NCBI GenBank assembly: GCA_964477265.1
Contig: CAYZDJ010000005.1
Span: forward strand, 62,001-126,000
Direction of reading: 5' to 3'
Origin: CAIVPM01 sp964477265
GTDB taxonomy: Bacteria; Bacteroidota; Bacteroidia; Chitinophagales; Chitinophagaceae
Length of the DNA: 64,000 bases
The notes under the pieces were generated by a model. It ran no database searches, was not told the origin of the DNA, and saw nothing but the letters and a program-made list of their open reading frames with translations. Made by a program: the position numbers and the translations under genes. Position 1 is the stretch's first letter. Every line of letters begins with the position of its first letter. Positions 50,793 to 61,246 of this stretch are shown piece after piece.

Positions 50793-51539
50793 ATGCTACA
50801 AGCAATTATAGTTGACGATGAAAAAAAGTGCATCACTCTTTTAGAGAAACTATTAGAGCAAATGCAAGAGCAAGTAAAGGTTGTAGCAACATTCACACAT
50901 CCTGAAGATGCAGTAATGTATATCAAACAACACGAGCCTGACTTGATTTTTTTGGATATTGAAATGCCAAAGCTAAATGGCTTTGAAGTGGTGGGAGCTA
51001 CAAGAGAAATTGGCTATGAAGTAGTGTTTACAACAGCTTTTAATCAATATGCCATTAATGCTATTCGTGTAAGTGCATTGGATTATTTGCTAAAGCCAAT
51101 TAATAAATTAGAACTGCTTAATGCAGTAAATAAACTCATTGCTAAAAAGAAAAACGAACAACGTCAACAACAGTTCGATTTTTTATTCAATAGCTTAAAA
51201 AGCAATAATCAACTCAATAATAAAATAACCATTGCAACTACCGAAGGTGTTGTATTTATTGATGTTCAGGATATTTTATATTGTGAAGCAAGTGGTAGCT
51301 ACACCACACTTCATTTAAAAAATAGCGACAAGCTTTTGTCTTCAAAAACACTAAAAGACTTTGAAGAAATGCTGGAACAATATCCATTTTTTCGTATTCA
51401 TCATTCCTATTTAATAAGCCTTAACGATATTAAACGTTATATAAAAGGCGATGGTGGAACTGTTATTTTGAGCAATAAAACAGAACTACCTGTGAGTAAA
51501 AGAAAGAAAGATGATTTTTTAAAGAAGTTGAAATTGTAG
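50793..51539 (+). CDS. LytTR-family response regulator
   Basis: The 248-residue protein has a receiver domain (about 1-120) with acidic residues in IVDDEKKC and the phospho-acceptor Asp in LIFLDIEMPKLNG, and a C-terminal LytTR DNA-binding domain (about 145-245) with DILYCEASGSYTTLHL and FFRIHHSYLISL. It is the direct partner of the propeller kinase upstream. Confidence 0.95.
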   Translation: MLQAIIVDDEKKCITLLEKLLEQMQEQVKVVATFTHPEDAVMYIKQHEPDLIFLDIEMPKLNGFEVVGATREIGYEVVFTTAFNQYAINAIRVSALDYLLKPINKLELLNAVNKLIAKKKNEQRQQQFDFLFNSLKSNNQLNNKITIATTEGVVFIDVQDILYCEASGSYTTLHLKNSDKLLSSKTLKDFEEMLEQYPFFRIHHSYLISLNDIKRYIKGDGGTVILSNKTELPVSKRKKDDFLKKLKL

Positions 51540-51546
51540 TGAATGA

Positions 51547-51634
51547 TGGAACGCAGATTTGTTAAGATTTTGTATGATTTAATATGGTAATAATCTGTGG
51601 CAATCATAAACAATCATATAAAATCAGCGTTCTA
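51547..51634. repeat. Inverted-repeat element (GAACGC family)
   Basis: TGGAACGCAGATTT (51547-51560) pairs with AAATCAGCGTTCTA (51621-51634) with few mismatches; inner ATGATT and AATCAT units also pair. Same family as the nuoL-nuoM spacer element. Confidence 0.7.
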
Positions 51635-51766
51635 TTATTATCCACTTACCACCTAAAAACCACCACTTACCAAACCAATATTTCTAACTGTTAGTTGCTC
51701 AACTTTTAAGCAACACCAATAAATATTTTGCACTCAATTGTTTCACTCATCAAACAACAAAGTGCA

Positions 51767-52855
51767 ATGAAAAAGATATTTACCACAGCAATTATCATAA
51801 GTATTTCTTTTTATCAATTAGCAGCTCAAAGCCCTGCAATTAGTGACATTAAAACCACTGTAGAACAAGTAGGTAAAAAAGTATATTCATTAAAACAAAA
51901 TGAAGGCATCAACAACTATAGTTTGCAATATTGGGTTGAGGGCAACACTGTAAAATTTTATTTTGAAAAATACATAGAACCCATTGATGGTAAGGGTGGA
52001 GAGCAAACTGTGTTTATGAGTGATGGTAATATTTTAAATGGTACAGCCAAAGAAAATAACTTACCTAATGCCGAAAATTTAATGAGCAACGATAATGGCA
52101 ACAATTCGTTTGAAGATGAGATTTCTAATAGAAATTACACTGCAATAAATGAAAAACAATATGTAGTTACTATGCAAAATTTTATGCCCAAGTATTCGCT
52201 TAATTACAAAGGAAAAACATTGGGTCCATTTTCAATGCCACCTTATGGCATTACAAGTAAAAAATCCAACTCATTTTTTTATATCATTCCAAGTGCTACC
52301 AATGCAACACTTAGCTACAACCAGTTTTGTGTAGATGGTAAAGTTGTTTATGACAGTAAAGACAGCAGTTTTTTAATGGGTGGCAATATTGAATGTAGTG
52401 CCAATGGAAAATATGGTGCTGCTGTTTTAACAGTTAATGATGCACAAGGCAATGGCTCTATTTATGTGTTTGCAAGCAATGGCAAACGCCTTGCTGCAAA
52501 CAATTTGGGCAACCAGCACCACATAATGAATAGTGGGCAATTACTTACTCAAAACAAAGACAATAGTGAGAACACAGTTACTTACACAGTAGATGGTAGC
52601 ACAGAAATTAAGATGCCAGGCAAAACAACTTCAAGCATAGAATTTTTCAGCAGTGTTGATGCAAACAAATGGGCAAGTGTAACGCAAGATGCTTTGTATT
52701 TCAGCGATAGCAAGGCTTTTGCAATAAAAGATAAAGATGGAAATGCAGTAAATGGAATAATGCCAAAGAAACTAACCATAGATAATAAAGACTTTTTGGT
52801 GTGGCTAACTATTTACAATAACGAAGTGTATTTGTGCAAAAAAGAAATTAATTAA
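51767..52855 (+). CDS. Secreted protein of unknown function, possibly beta-propeller
   Basis: The ATG at 51767 gives a signal peptide (MKKIFTTAIIISISFYQLAAQ); a start at 51728 would place an unlikely lead before it. About 362 residues with repeated strand patterns such as GKYGAAVLTVNDAQGNGSIYVFASNGKR and WASVTQDALYFSDSKAFAI suggest a WG- or propeller-like fold. I recognise no named family. It follows the two-component pair and may be a target or neighbour of it. Confidence 0.7.
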   Translation: MKKIFTTAIIISISFYQLAAQSPAISDIKTTVEQVGKKVYSLKQNEGINNYSLQYWVEGNTVKFYFEKYIEPIDGKGGEQTVFMSDGNILNGTAKENNLPNAENLMSNDNGNNSFEDEISNRNYTAINEKQYVVTMQNFMPKYSLNYKGKTLGPFSMPPYGITSKKSNSFFYIIPSATNATLSYNQFCVDGKVVYDSKDSSFLMGGNIECSANGKYGAAVLTVNDAQGNGSIYVFASNGKRLAANNLGNQHHIMNSGQLLTQNKDNSENTVTYTVDGSTEIKMPGKTTSSIEFFSSVDANKWASVTQDALYFSDSKAFAIKDKDGNAVNGIMPKKLTIDNKDFLVWLTIYNNEVYLCKKEIN

Positions 52856-52867
52856 ACATAAACCTGT

Positions 52868-52900
52868 AAACCTATAAGGTTTCAAAAACCTTATAGGTTT
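52868..52900. repeat. Perfect hairpin AAACCTATAAGGTTT
   Basis: AAACCTATAAGGTTT (52868-52882) and AAACCTTATAGGTTT (52886-52900) are perfect 15-base complements around a three-base loop. It ends nine bases before the next ATG. It could terminate the upstream gene or control the small gene that follows. Confidence 0.8.
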
Positions 52901-52909
52901 TAAGAGAGT

Positions 52910-53158
52910 ATGCAAATAACAGCAACAAATAATACAGCAAACGTGCAATTCAATATCCTATCAAAAGCCCATATTGTTTTAAAGGTTTTAAACGAACAAG
53001 ATGTTACCATAAGGCTTTTAGTAAATGAAGTACTGGATAGTGGCAGGCACAATATTCCTTTTTATTTATCTACTATAAACAAGGGCAAACACATTGTAAG
53101 ATTGATTGTAGATGATGGAAAAACCATAGACATCGAAAACGAAACAATACATATTTAA
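52910..53158 (+). CDS. Small beta-rich protein of unknown function
   Basis: The 82-residue protein has no signal peptide. The pattern HIVLKVLNEQDVTIRLLVNEVLDSGRHNIPF resembles the FlgD-like or sorting-domain fold of secreted proteins, but the domain is isolated. It lies between a perfect hairpin and the large T9SS gene, 20 bases upstream of the latter. Confidence 0.6.
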   Translation: MQITATNNTANVQFNILSKAHIVLKVLNEQDVTIRLLVNEVLDSGRHNIPFYLSTINKGKHIVRLIVDDGKTIDIENETIHI

Positions 53159-53178
53159 ACAAACCAAACTTTAATAAA

Positions 53179-56100
53179 ATGAAACAGTTTAACAAAACAG
53201 CAAAGTATGTAGCAGCATTTATAATACTGTTATTTTGTGCTTATCAATCCTATGCACAGCCCAGTTCTTATTATCCCAATAAGTATGTTCGAAATTGGCG
53301 AACATATCAACAAAATTTGGATGTGTCAAGCACTGGTACAATTGGTACAAATATTTATAGTAATCAATTTGTTATTGGTAGTAGTATTTACAGTTTGTTT
53401 AAAGACACAAATAGTTATAACAATACAACTGGCAATTACGACAATGATATTCTTCCAAAAATGTGGGCGTTTAATACAGTTGCTAATACTTGGAATTTGA
53501 AAACACCATTTCCTGCTGATGGTAGAGATGGTGCAGCTTCGTTTGTAATTGGCAATAATGCTTATATAACTTTGGGACAATTAGAAGGCAATGGAACAGG
53601 CGTAACTAAAGGAATGTCAGACACTAAATTGTATAAATATAGTTCAGTTGCTAATACTTGGGATAGCCTTGTTGATTTTCCAGGGCTTTCAGTTTCATTT
53701 GCTCAAACCTTTACCATTAATGGAAAAGGTTTTATAGTGGGTGGATATAATATACACACTGGTGGTTCACTTTTTGATAACATCACTGCCACATACGCTT
53801 ATGACGAAGCTAATAACAGTTGGAGCAGTTATGATAACTGCCCTTCTGTAATACCTTTTAATGGAATTAATACTTATAATTCAAAGGTATTTGTGGTAGG
53901 TAGCAAAGCCTATATAGTGCAGTTTAATTACGATGCAATGTTTTTGCACGAGTTTGACCCCAATGCAGCAAATGGTTTGCAATGGCAAACTAAATCTGTT
54001 CCTAACCACCAATTTCAATTAATAAATAATGCATATTATGCAACAAAAGATGGCTTAGTAATTTTTGCAGGAGATAAAATAACTTACAATGTTGCTACAA
54101 GTTGGCAGTATTCACGCAACGATTCAGCATATAAATATGATGTAGCGACTGATACTTGGAGTGTAGAATATTTACCTTTAAAATTTACGGTTGCTGGCAA
54201 TGTGCCTATTACGCCAGTTGTAAATAATGAATTGTTCGTTTTTAATCCTTTATCGCCCGAATTTGATGAAGGTTATGGAGAAGTAATTTCTTCTATTTCA
54301 GGCAATACTTCCCCATACTACAATGCTGCCTATGCTTCGTTTCCATTTGATTCTATTTTTGTGCATCACAATTTTAATGGCGTTTGTCAAAATAGTACGC
54401 CCACAATTTCATATAGTGTAAACAAACCAATGAATGCTGGCAACCAGTTTATAGTAGTGCTTACACGAAACGATGGGTTGATTGTAGATACGCTTGCAAC
54501 AGTAACTGACACAGTAGGTGGTAGTGTGCAAATTACTATTCCTACAATTAATGGTGTAGTTGCTAAGCTAAATTCGTTATCTATTGATCCATCAACTTTT
54601 GATTTTGGCAAACTAAAAATAGCTGTGCTTACTACAAGCCCAAGAACCATTATAGCCAACCAAAGTAAAGCATTTAGTTTGCTCGATGACCCTGCAGGTT
54701 TTTTACTTAATGCAAGAGGAAATAGTCAATCTAATTGCGAATCTAATACACCATTGAGTTTACAATTTGTGGCTCTTGAAAATGCTGTTACCTACCCAAG
54801 TTTTATGCAAATAACAGAGGGATTAAAGATTAATTGGTATTATGGTTCTACAGTAAACCTTCCTACAAACGATACAACTAAAATTGTTTATGCAAAAGAT
54901 ACTGCAAGCACTTTTATTGATGCAGGATTAAGGATTGATTATGATGTTTTTTGTTATGGAATAGATACTACTATTTCTTACAGCAGTTATTTGAATGCTG
55001 GTAAAATTACTAATAATTATTTGCCCACTGATATTGGTGTTGTGGAAGGAAATTCCTTGTGTAGCAATAATGAAACAAAGCACATTATTACAAAAATTGG
55101 GGAGTATTATCTGTATGATACCAGTATGGTCAACGTTAAATTATTTAAGAATAGTGCTTTAATTGCCGATAACAATATTATGTTAGATCAATATACATAC
55201 AGTGGTGAATTATACTTTAATAAAATTGATACTATTACTGTTACAGGCATTAACGATGGCGATACTATTAGAATGGAATATACTGGACACGCCGATAAGT
55301 GTGATACTAGTTCAAGAGGCACTGTGGTAAGAAGTGTAGTGTTCCATCAATATACCAATAGTCTTAAAAAGGATATTAATTTAGACCTAAGGTTTTCTAA
55401 TAATTTATTGGATAGTTCTAATAAACAAAACAATGCATCGGGTCAAAATATTTTTCTTACAGCCGATAGATTTGGTGTGCCTAATAAAGCAATATACTTT
55501 CCTTTAAATGCTTCTGTAACCAATACATCAGAGGTGGTAACAACCAATAATGTTGATATAAGTAACAAGGACCCACGAACTATTTCGTTTTGGTTTAAGA
55601 CAGATTCTTTAGGGTATAATTATTATACACCTTCAAATCCTATAACACCAAGTTTGCCTGCTGTATTAGGTTTTGGCTCGTTAGCAACAAATGGGGCAGC
55701 CAACTTTATTCATATCAGACCACAGTACAAGTCAATAGTATTTCGTGGAAATTTTTCTGACCTAAATACAACCTCAAATATATTTAAGTTTAACGAATGG
55801 ACACACGTCGCTTTTACTTTTGATGGCATTTTTGGCAATTTATATGTAAATGGTAAATGTGCTGCAAGTAATAAATTTTTACCATCTTTTATAAATAATA
55901 GTTTCGATTATACTTACTCTACCACCAACCATCCTGTTCATACTCTTATAAGTGTTTCTGAAAATTTAAATACCACCAATTCGCCACTTCGCATTGGCAA
56001 TGATGGGAATGGAGTAGATATGAATAGCGATTATAAATATCCTTACCACGGTGGTGTAGATGATATTTTAATTTACAACAAAGCAATGACTGCCTGCCAA

Positions 56101-57897
56101 ATTGATAGCTTGTATAAAATGGCTGAAAGCAACTGCACCCCAATAAGTAGCACCATTAATGCAGCAATATGTGCAGGAGGCTTTTATAGATTTAATAATG
56201 TAAATAGAACTGCTGCTGGTACATACAATGATACACTTGTTAATGCTGTTGGTTGCGATAGTGTAGTTACATTGCACTTAACTATTATACAAAAATCATC
56301 ATCAACAATTAATAGAACCTTTTGTGATAACAGTAGTTATATTTTTAATGGAGTAATGCTAAATACAGTAGGCACATTCTACGATACTTTAATCAATGCT
56401 GCAGGTTGCGATAGTATTATTACTTTAAATTTAACAAGGGCTTATCCTAGCAGCCATACAGATATTATTGAAAAATGCAGTAGCGAATTACCAATAGTAT
56501 GGAATGGTACTACTTACAATAACTATGGCAACTACACTAAAAGTTTTACCAATGCTGCAGGTTGCGATAGCACTGCTTATTTAGATTTAAGAAAACCAAA
56601 TGTTATTGTGGGAACACCAGTAAATATTACTGTTTGCAGCAATCAATTGCCTTATTGGTTTAATGGTGTGCCTTATACTTATACAAATCTATTTGCATCG
56701 CCAGGTTTGCAAACTGCACAAGGTTGCGATAGTACTGCTTACCTAAATTTAACTGTTAAACAAACATCAAGTAAAACCATTAATGATACTATTTTAAGCA
56801 ATCAAACGTATAGTTTTAATGGCAATATTTACAACATAACAGGCACATACACAGGAACGTTTACTAATGCAGCAGGTTGCGATAGTGTGGTAACGCTTCA
56901 CTTGTATGTAAAGCAGGCAGCCACACCTATTGCAGGCAGCCTGATAGGTTGCAGCTTTATTGTAACCAATTCATTAAGCAATGCAACAGGTGGTGGGGCA
57001 TGGCGTAGCAGCAACACAAGTGTAGCAACTATAAATCAATATGGGGTAGTAACCAATAAAGCCAATGGCACAACTACTATTACTTACCAGTATGTTAAAA
57101 ATAATGTTCAATATGTAGCTACAGTTTTATACAAAGTGGCAGTTGCTCAAACGCCAAATGCAATTACAGGCTCTAATGTACTGTGTGTTGACAATACTAC
57201 CAACTATGCTTCAACAACAACTGGTGGCGTTTGGAGTACTAATGGAAGGGCAAGCATTAGCCAAAGTGGTGCAGCAACTGGCACAAGTGCAGGTTCAACC
57301 AGCATCGTTTACACAATCACCAATACCGAGGGTTGCAGTGCCAAAATTAGTCTTCCTGTTACAGTATATACAAAACCTGCAACTCCAACTATGTCTTTTG
57401 CACGAGGAACCACAGGCATTACAGGCAATGGTGGATATTGTACAAACAAAATATTCAGGCTAATTGGCAATCCAGTAGGAGGTGTGTGGAGCAGTTCAGG
57501 TACTTTAAGTATAACAAATGCCGGCGATGTTACTACTGCTTCTACAACAGGATCTGGCAGTGTAACATATACAATTACCGACGCTAATGGTTGCAACAAT
57601 TTCAGAAGCAATACTGCTAATGTAGTTGCTTGCAGGGGAATAAATAGTCTAGCAATTGACAATAATCAGTTTATTATTTATCCTAATCCTTTACATTCAG
57701 TAATTAATCTTAAGGTTAATAAACTAATCGGTGCTGGAAGCATTGTTATTACTGATTTATATGGAAAACAATTAAAACAACAAGCACTTAGCTTGGGTAT
57801 AAATACAATAGATGTTAGCAACTTTGCCAAAGGAATGTATTTGGTTTCTATAATTACAGAGCAAGGTAAACAAACCCAAAAAGTAGTGGTGGAATAA
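53179..57897 (+). CDS. Large T9SS-secreted protein with kelch, LamG and GCDS repeats
   Basis: The 1572-residue protein has a signal peptide, a kelch-type propeller (about 40-390: YAFNTVANTW-like units), a LamG/concanavalin-like domain (about 735-985), five tandem repeats of about 47 residues with the signature NAAGCDS (about 990-1235), Ig-like units (about 1255-1480) and a type A sorting domain (about 1500-1572) ending KQTQKVVVE. It is exported by T9SS and probably attached to the surface. Function could be adhesion or polymer binding, which is inference. Confidence 0.85.
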   Translation: MKQFNKTAKYVAAFIILLFCAYQSYAQPSSYYPNKYVRNWRTYQQNLDVSSTGTIGTNIYSNQFVIGSSIYSLFKDTNSYNNTTGNYDNDILPKMWAFNTVANTWNLKTPFPADGRDGAASFVIGNNAYITLGQLEGNGTGVTKGMSDTKLYKYSSVANTWDSLVDFPGLSVSFAQTFTINGKGFIVGGYNIHTGGSLFDNITATYAYDEANNSWSSYDNCPSVIPFNGINTYNSKVFVVGSKAYIVQFNYDAMFLHEFDPNAANGLQWQTKSVPNHQFQLINNAYYATKDGLVIFAGDKITYNVATSWQYSRNDSAYKYDVATDTWSVEYLPLKFTVAGNVPITPVVNNELFVFNPLSPEFDEGYGEVISSISGNTSPYYNAAYASFPFDSIFVHHNFNGVCQNSTPTISYSVNKPMNAGNQFIVVLTRNDGLIVDTLATVTDTVGGSVQITIPTINGVVAKLNSLSIDPSTFDFGKLKIAVLTTSPRTIIANQSKAFSLLDDPAGFLLNARGNSQSNCESNTPLSLQFVALENAVTYPSFMQITEGLKINWYYGSTVNLPTNDTTKIVYAKDTASTFIDAGLRIDYDVFCYGIDTTISYSSYLNAGKITNNYLPTDIGVVEGNSLCSNNETKHIITKIGEYYLYDTSMVNVKLFKNSALIADNNIMLDQYTYSGELYFNKIDTITVTGINDGDTIRMEYTGHADKCDTSSRGTVVRSVVFHQYTNSLKKDINLDLRFSNNLLDSSNKQNNASGQNIFLTADRFGVPNKAIYFPLNASVTNTSEVVTTNNVDISNKDPRTISFWFKTDSLGYNYYTPSNPITPSLPAVLGFGSLATNGAANFIHIRPQYKSIVFRGNFSDLNTTSNIFKFNEWTHVAFTFDGIFGNLYVNGKCAASNKFLPSFINNSFDYTYSTTNHPVHTLISVSENLNTTNSPLRIGNDGNGVDMNSDYKYPYHGGVDDILIYNKAMTACQIDSLYKMAESNCTPISSTINAAICAGGFYRFNNVNRTAAGTYNDTLVNAVGCDSVVTLHLTIIQKSSSTINRTFCDNSSYIFNGVMLNTVGTFYDTLINAAGCDSIITLNLTRAYPSSHTDIIEKCSSELPIVWNGTTYNNYGNYTKSFTNAAGCDSTAYLDLRKPNVIVGTPVNITVCSNQLPYWFNGVPYTYTNLFASPGLQTAQGCDSTAYLNLTVKQTSSKTINDTILSNQTYSFNGNIYNITGTYTGTFTNAAGCDSVVTLHLYVKQAATPIAGSLIGCSFIVTNSLSNATGGGAWRSSNTSVATINQYGVVTNKANGTTTITYQYVKNNVQYVATVLYKVAVAQTPNAITGSNVLCVDNTTNYASTTTGGVWSTNGRASISQSGAATGTSAGSTSIVYTITNTEGCSAKISLPVTVYTKPATPTMSFARGTTGITGNGGYCTNKIFRLIGNPVGGVWSSSGTLSITNAGDVTTASTTGSGSVTYTITDANGCNNFRSNTANVVACRGINSLAIDNNQFIIYPNPLHSVINLKVNKLIGAGSIVITDLYGKQLKQQALSLGINTIDVSNFAKGMYLVSIITEQGKQTQKVVVE

Positions 57898-57973
57898 TTT
57901 TTTATCAAAACAAAAGGCAATGCTTAAAAAAGCTAAGTAATAAATATTCTAATTGTTTTCACTAGTTACTATT

Positions 57974-58010
57974 AAAACATCTTGAGGTTTATAAACTTCA
58001 AGATGTTTTA
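57974..58010 (+). terminator. Terminator after the large T9SS gene
   Basis: AAAACATCTTGA and TCAAGATGTTTT form a twelve-base stem around AGGTTTATAAACT-like sequence, followed by T-rich DNA. Confidence 0.7.
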
Positions 58011-58106
58011 ATGTATTAGAAAATGATAAGTAATGCTAAAAAAATAATGTTATAAAATTAATTCCTTACTTTCATTTCCAACAATTACTAAACTAAAACT
58101 AACACA

Positions 58107-59939
58107 ATGAAAAAATTAATTACAATTTGCTTATTAGCGTTTGTGTGCTATGCACAAGTACAAGCACAGTCAAGTGGTGGATATATTGGCTATTCTCAAA
58201 ACGCTGTTTCATTAAGGCAAGTACCTCATCCTGCCAATCCAAGTTTAACTGCAGTTGAAATTTTTTGGCCAGGAAGTTCGCAACCCACAAATGGAAGTTT
58301 TACCAACAGTTTTGGATTATACAGACCTGTTGTGAATGGTACACCACAATTATATGCTCAATGCACCAGTGTAGGAGAAACGCCTCAATGGATTACCTTT
58401 TGTGGTGGTTGTACACTTAATGATATTCCATCAGATGTTTTTATGGTGCAGCTTTACAGTTGTGGAAGTGTTTATTGTTGGAGTTTCGATTCAACCTATC
58501 CTTTAAAAACCAACCCTTGCCGTGGCGATAATAATTTTACCACACCAGGTACTTGGGATTATTTACGTGTACCAAAATTGGGTACAACAGGCATACAAAT
58601 CTGGAAAGATGTTTATATAAATGATGATGTTACAATTACACAATCTACAACTATTGCAGGTGGTAATAGTTTGTATATAAATAGTGGTAAAACTTTAACC
58701 CTTGGTAGAAATAATTTAACAACTGATGTTGGTCGTTTTGAAAACTATTTAAACTATGTTTATGAAGGAGGTAAGTTGGTTAATAATGGCACTATAAAAG
58801 GGAATATAAGTTGTCATTCAACCACCTTAATAAATAATGGTGTTTTAGCCCCAGGTAATATTGCTGCATTTCCATTTCGCACTGCAGAAATAGGTAAATT
58901 GGTTTGCAGTAGTAGTAGTGTAATTGATTTAAAGCTGAATAACACAGGAAATTACCCTGGCGATAGGTTTTATATTTACGATTCTGTGGCACTTAATGGA
59001 ACTGTAAAAATCAATTTTGCAAATGGGTTTACACCACAAGTAGGCGATAGGTTTTCAATTATTGAATCTGAGCCAATAATTAATGGAGCTTTTACCAACG
59101 TTCAATTACCAACAGGCGTTACAGGGTTTATAGATCATAGTTTAAATCAAAGTGGAGCAGGATTAAAACATATTGAATTAGTTATTACAGGTGTCAATGT
59201 TCCATTAACAATTAGTGGTTCATCAAATGTATGTGTTGGTGGTTCAATAACCTTAACTGCTAATCAATCTGGTGGTAATTGGAGTAGCATTGCTGGCAGG
59301 GCAGTTGTTTTTCAAGGTGGTGTGGTAGTTGGCACAAGTGGTGGTACTGCCAAAATAAAATATACATTAGGTAATACAAGTGTTGTTAAAGATATTGTCG
59401 TAAGTATATTGCCAAATACTCCCACTTTTGGAATTGTAGCAGGCACAACAGGTTTAACAGGTTTTGGCGGGTTTTGTAGAAATAAATCTTTTACTGTTGT
59501 AGGTAAACCAAGTGGTGGTTTTTGGAGCAGCACTGGTGTGTTTAGTATAACCAACTTAGGATTAGTAACCACAGCCAATACATCAGGTAGTGGCACAGTA
59601 ACTTATAGTATTGCGGATGCTAACGGTTGTATTAATTCACGAACTGCATCAAGCAATGTGACTTTCTTGTGCAAAGGAATAAACAATCAACAATTAGCAG
59701 TAAATAATCAGTTTATTATTTATCCTAACCCTGCACACAATGTTGTGAATATAAAAATTAATAAACTAATTGGTGCTGGAAGCTTTGTTATTACTGATTT
59801 GTATGGCAAGCAGCTTAAAACACAGCGATTAAGCATTGGTGCAAACACTATTGATGTCTCTTCATTTGCAAAAGGGATGTATTTGGTTACTGTAATTACA
59901 GACCAAGGTAAACAAACTCAAAAAATAGTGGTGGAATAA
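58107..59939 (+). CDS. T9SS-secreted protein with sorting domain
   Basis: The 610-residue protein has a signal peptide ending QAQ, a Cys-rich N-terminal part (about 60-145), a beta-helix-like middle with autotransporter-like NNGTIKGN and LAPGN patterns (about 190-265), Ig-like units (about 365-520) and a sorting domain from IYPNPAHN (about 537) to KQTQKIVVE. The last 75 residues are almost the same as those of the gene upstream. Confidence 0.83.
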   Translation: MKKLITICLLAFVCYAQVQAQSSGGYIGYSQNAVSLRQVPHPANPSLTAVEIFWPGSSQPTNGSFTNSFGLYRPVVNGTPQLYAQCTSVGETPQWITFCGGCTLNDIPSDVFMVQLYSCGSVYCWSFDSTYPLKTNPCRGDNNFTTPGTWDYLRVPKLGTTGIQIWKDVYINDDVTITQSTTIAGGNSLYINSGKTLTLGRNNLTTDVGRFENYLNYVYEGGKLVNNGTIKGNISCHSTTLINNGVLAPGNIAAFPFRTAEIGKLVCSSSSVIDLKLNNTGNYPGDRFYIYDSVALNGTVKINFANGFTPQVGDRFSIIESEPIINGAFTNVQLPTGVTGFIDHSLNQSGAGLKHIELVITGVNVPLTISGSSNVCVGGSITLTANQSGGNWSSIAGRAVVFQGGVVVGTSGGTAKIKYTLGNTSVVKDIVVSILPNTPTFGIVAGTTGLTGFGGFCRNKSFTVVGKPSGGFWSSTGVFSITNLGLVTTANTSGSGTVTYSIADANGCINSRTASSNVTFLCKGINNQQLAVNNQFIIYPNPAHNVVNIKINKLIGAGSFVITDLYGKQLKTQRLSIGANTIDVSSFAKGMYLVTVITDQGKQTQKIVVE

Positions 59940-59960
59940 AGAATTGATTGTTGAAACTGC

Positions 59961-59994
59961 GTCTTGTTGATGTTATTTATAACATTAACAAGAC
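59961..59994 (+). terminator. Hairpin after the second T9SS gene
   Basis: GTCTTGTTGATGTT (59961-59974) and AACATTAACAAGAC (59981-59994) pair with one mismatch. No strong T-run follows, so the terminator role is likely but not certain. Confidence 0.55.
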
Positions 59995-60131
59995 TCTTTG
60001 TAAATAATTAAATTATCATTTGCAATATAACCAAGAGAGAAAGTACTAGTTGCAATTAGGTCAATTAATTTAATTGCAAATTTTTATTTGCGTTCTCATG
60101 GGTCTAAAATTTATACAAATATCTTTCCTTC

Positions 60132-60139
60132 TATATTTG
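60132..60139 (+). promoter_or_regulatory. Candidate -7 box of the aldolase gene
   Basis: TATATTTG matches TAnnTTTG and lies 15 bases before the ATG at 60155. This position argues against the upstream ATG at 60074. No -33 TTTG at the expected distance. Confidence 0.45.
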
Positions 60140-60154
60140 CAAAAATTTTTAAAA

Positions 60155-61228
60155 ATGGCAAACCAAAACATTCAACAGCTTTTAGGCGAAAAAGCTGAGT
60201 ACTTATTGAACCATCAGTGCAAAACAATTGACAAGTCTCAATTACACTTACCTGGAAATGATTTTGTTGACAGAGTTTTTATTAATAGCGACAGAAACCC
60301 TCAGGTTTTAAGAAACTTACAGACAATGTATAGCACAGGTCGTTTGGCTAATACTGGTTACCTTTCTATTTTGCCTGTTGACCAAGGCATAGAGCACAGT
60401 GCAGGTGCAAGCTTTGCCAAAAACCCAATTTATTTTGACCCTGAAAATATTGTGAAACTAGCTATTGAAGGTGGTTGCAATGCAGTAGCTACAACTTATG
60501 GCGGACTTGGTTTTTTAGCTCGCAAGTATGCCCATAAAATTCCTTTTATTGTTAAAATAAACCACAACGAATTTTTAACTTATCCAAACAAATTCGACCA
60601 GATAATGTTTGCTTCTTTAAAGGCAAGCTGGAATTTAGGTGCAACTGCTGTTGGTGCAACTATTTATTTTGGTAGCGATGAAAGCACACGCCAGATTCAG
60701 GAAGTTTCTAAAGCTTTTGAAATGGCTCATGAATTGGGAATGGCGACTATACTTTGGTGCTATTTAAGAAACCCTGGATTTAAGAAAGATGGTATTGATT
60801 ATCATGTTAGCACTGACTTAACAGGTCAAGCTAACCATCTTGGCGTTACCATTGAAGCAGATATTATTAAACAAAAATTACCTGAAAACAATGGTGGCTA
60901 CAAAGCATTAAACACTAAGGAAAGTGCTTATGGTAAAAACGATGAAAGAATTTACACTCAATTAACCAGCGAGCATCCAATTGATTTAACTCGTTATCAG
61001 GTTGCCAATTGCTATATGGGTCGTGCAGGATTGATTAATAGTGGTGGTGCATCTTCTGGTGCTAGCGATATGGCAGAAGCCGTAACTACTGCAGTTATTA
61101 ACAAACGTGCTGGTGGTATGGGTTTAATTAGTGGTCGTAAAGCATTTCAACGTCCAATGAACGAAGGCGTTGGTATTTTAAATGCAATACAAGATGTATA
61201 TTTGGATAACTCAATTACTATTGCTTAA
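60155..61228 (+). CDS. fbaB: Class I fructose-bisphosphate aldolase (FbaB/DhnA family)
   Basis: The ATG at 60155 (MANQNIQQLLGEKAEYLL) gives about 357 residues; the longer form from 60074 begins upstream of the predicted promoter box. Conserved parts are LSILPVDQGIEHSAGASF (near residues 63-80), the strand with PFIVKINHNEF (Lys near 131) and the C-terminal GRAGLINSGGASSG. The enzyme cleaves fructose-1,6-bisphosphate through a Schiff base. Which Lys forms it is not assigned here. Monocistronic, with a terminator directly after. Confidence 0.9.
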   Translation: MANQNIQQLLGEKAEYLLNHQCKTIDKSQLHLPGNDFVDRVFINSDRNPQVLRNLQTMYSTGRLANTGYLSILPVDQGIEHSAGASFAKNPIYFDPENIVKLAIEGGCNAVATTYGGLGFLARKYAHKIPFIVKINHNEFLTYPNKFDQIMFASLKASWNLGATAVGATIYFGSDESTRQIQEVSKAFEMAHELGMATILWCYLRNPGFKKDGIDYHVSTDLTGQANHLGVTIEADIIKQKLPENNGGYKALNTKESAYGKNDERIYTQLTSEHPIDLTRYQVANCYMGRAGLINSGGASSGASDMAEAVTTAVINKRAGGMGLISGRKAFQRPMNEGVGILNAIQDVYLDNSITIA

Positions 61229-61246
61229 TTAATTATTTGAAATATG

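Noticed and set aside
60074..60154. 27-codon N-terminal extension of the aldolase
   Set aside because: Hydrophobic lead unlike the family, and a TATATTTG promoter box lies within it.
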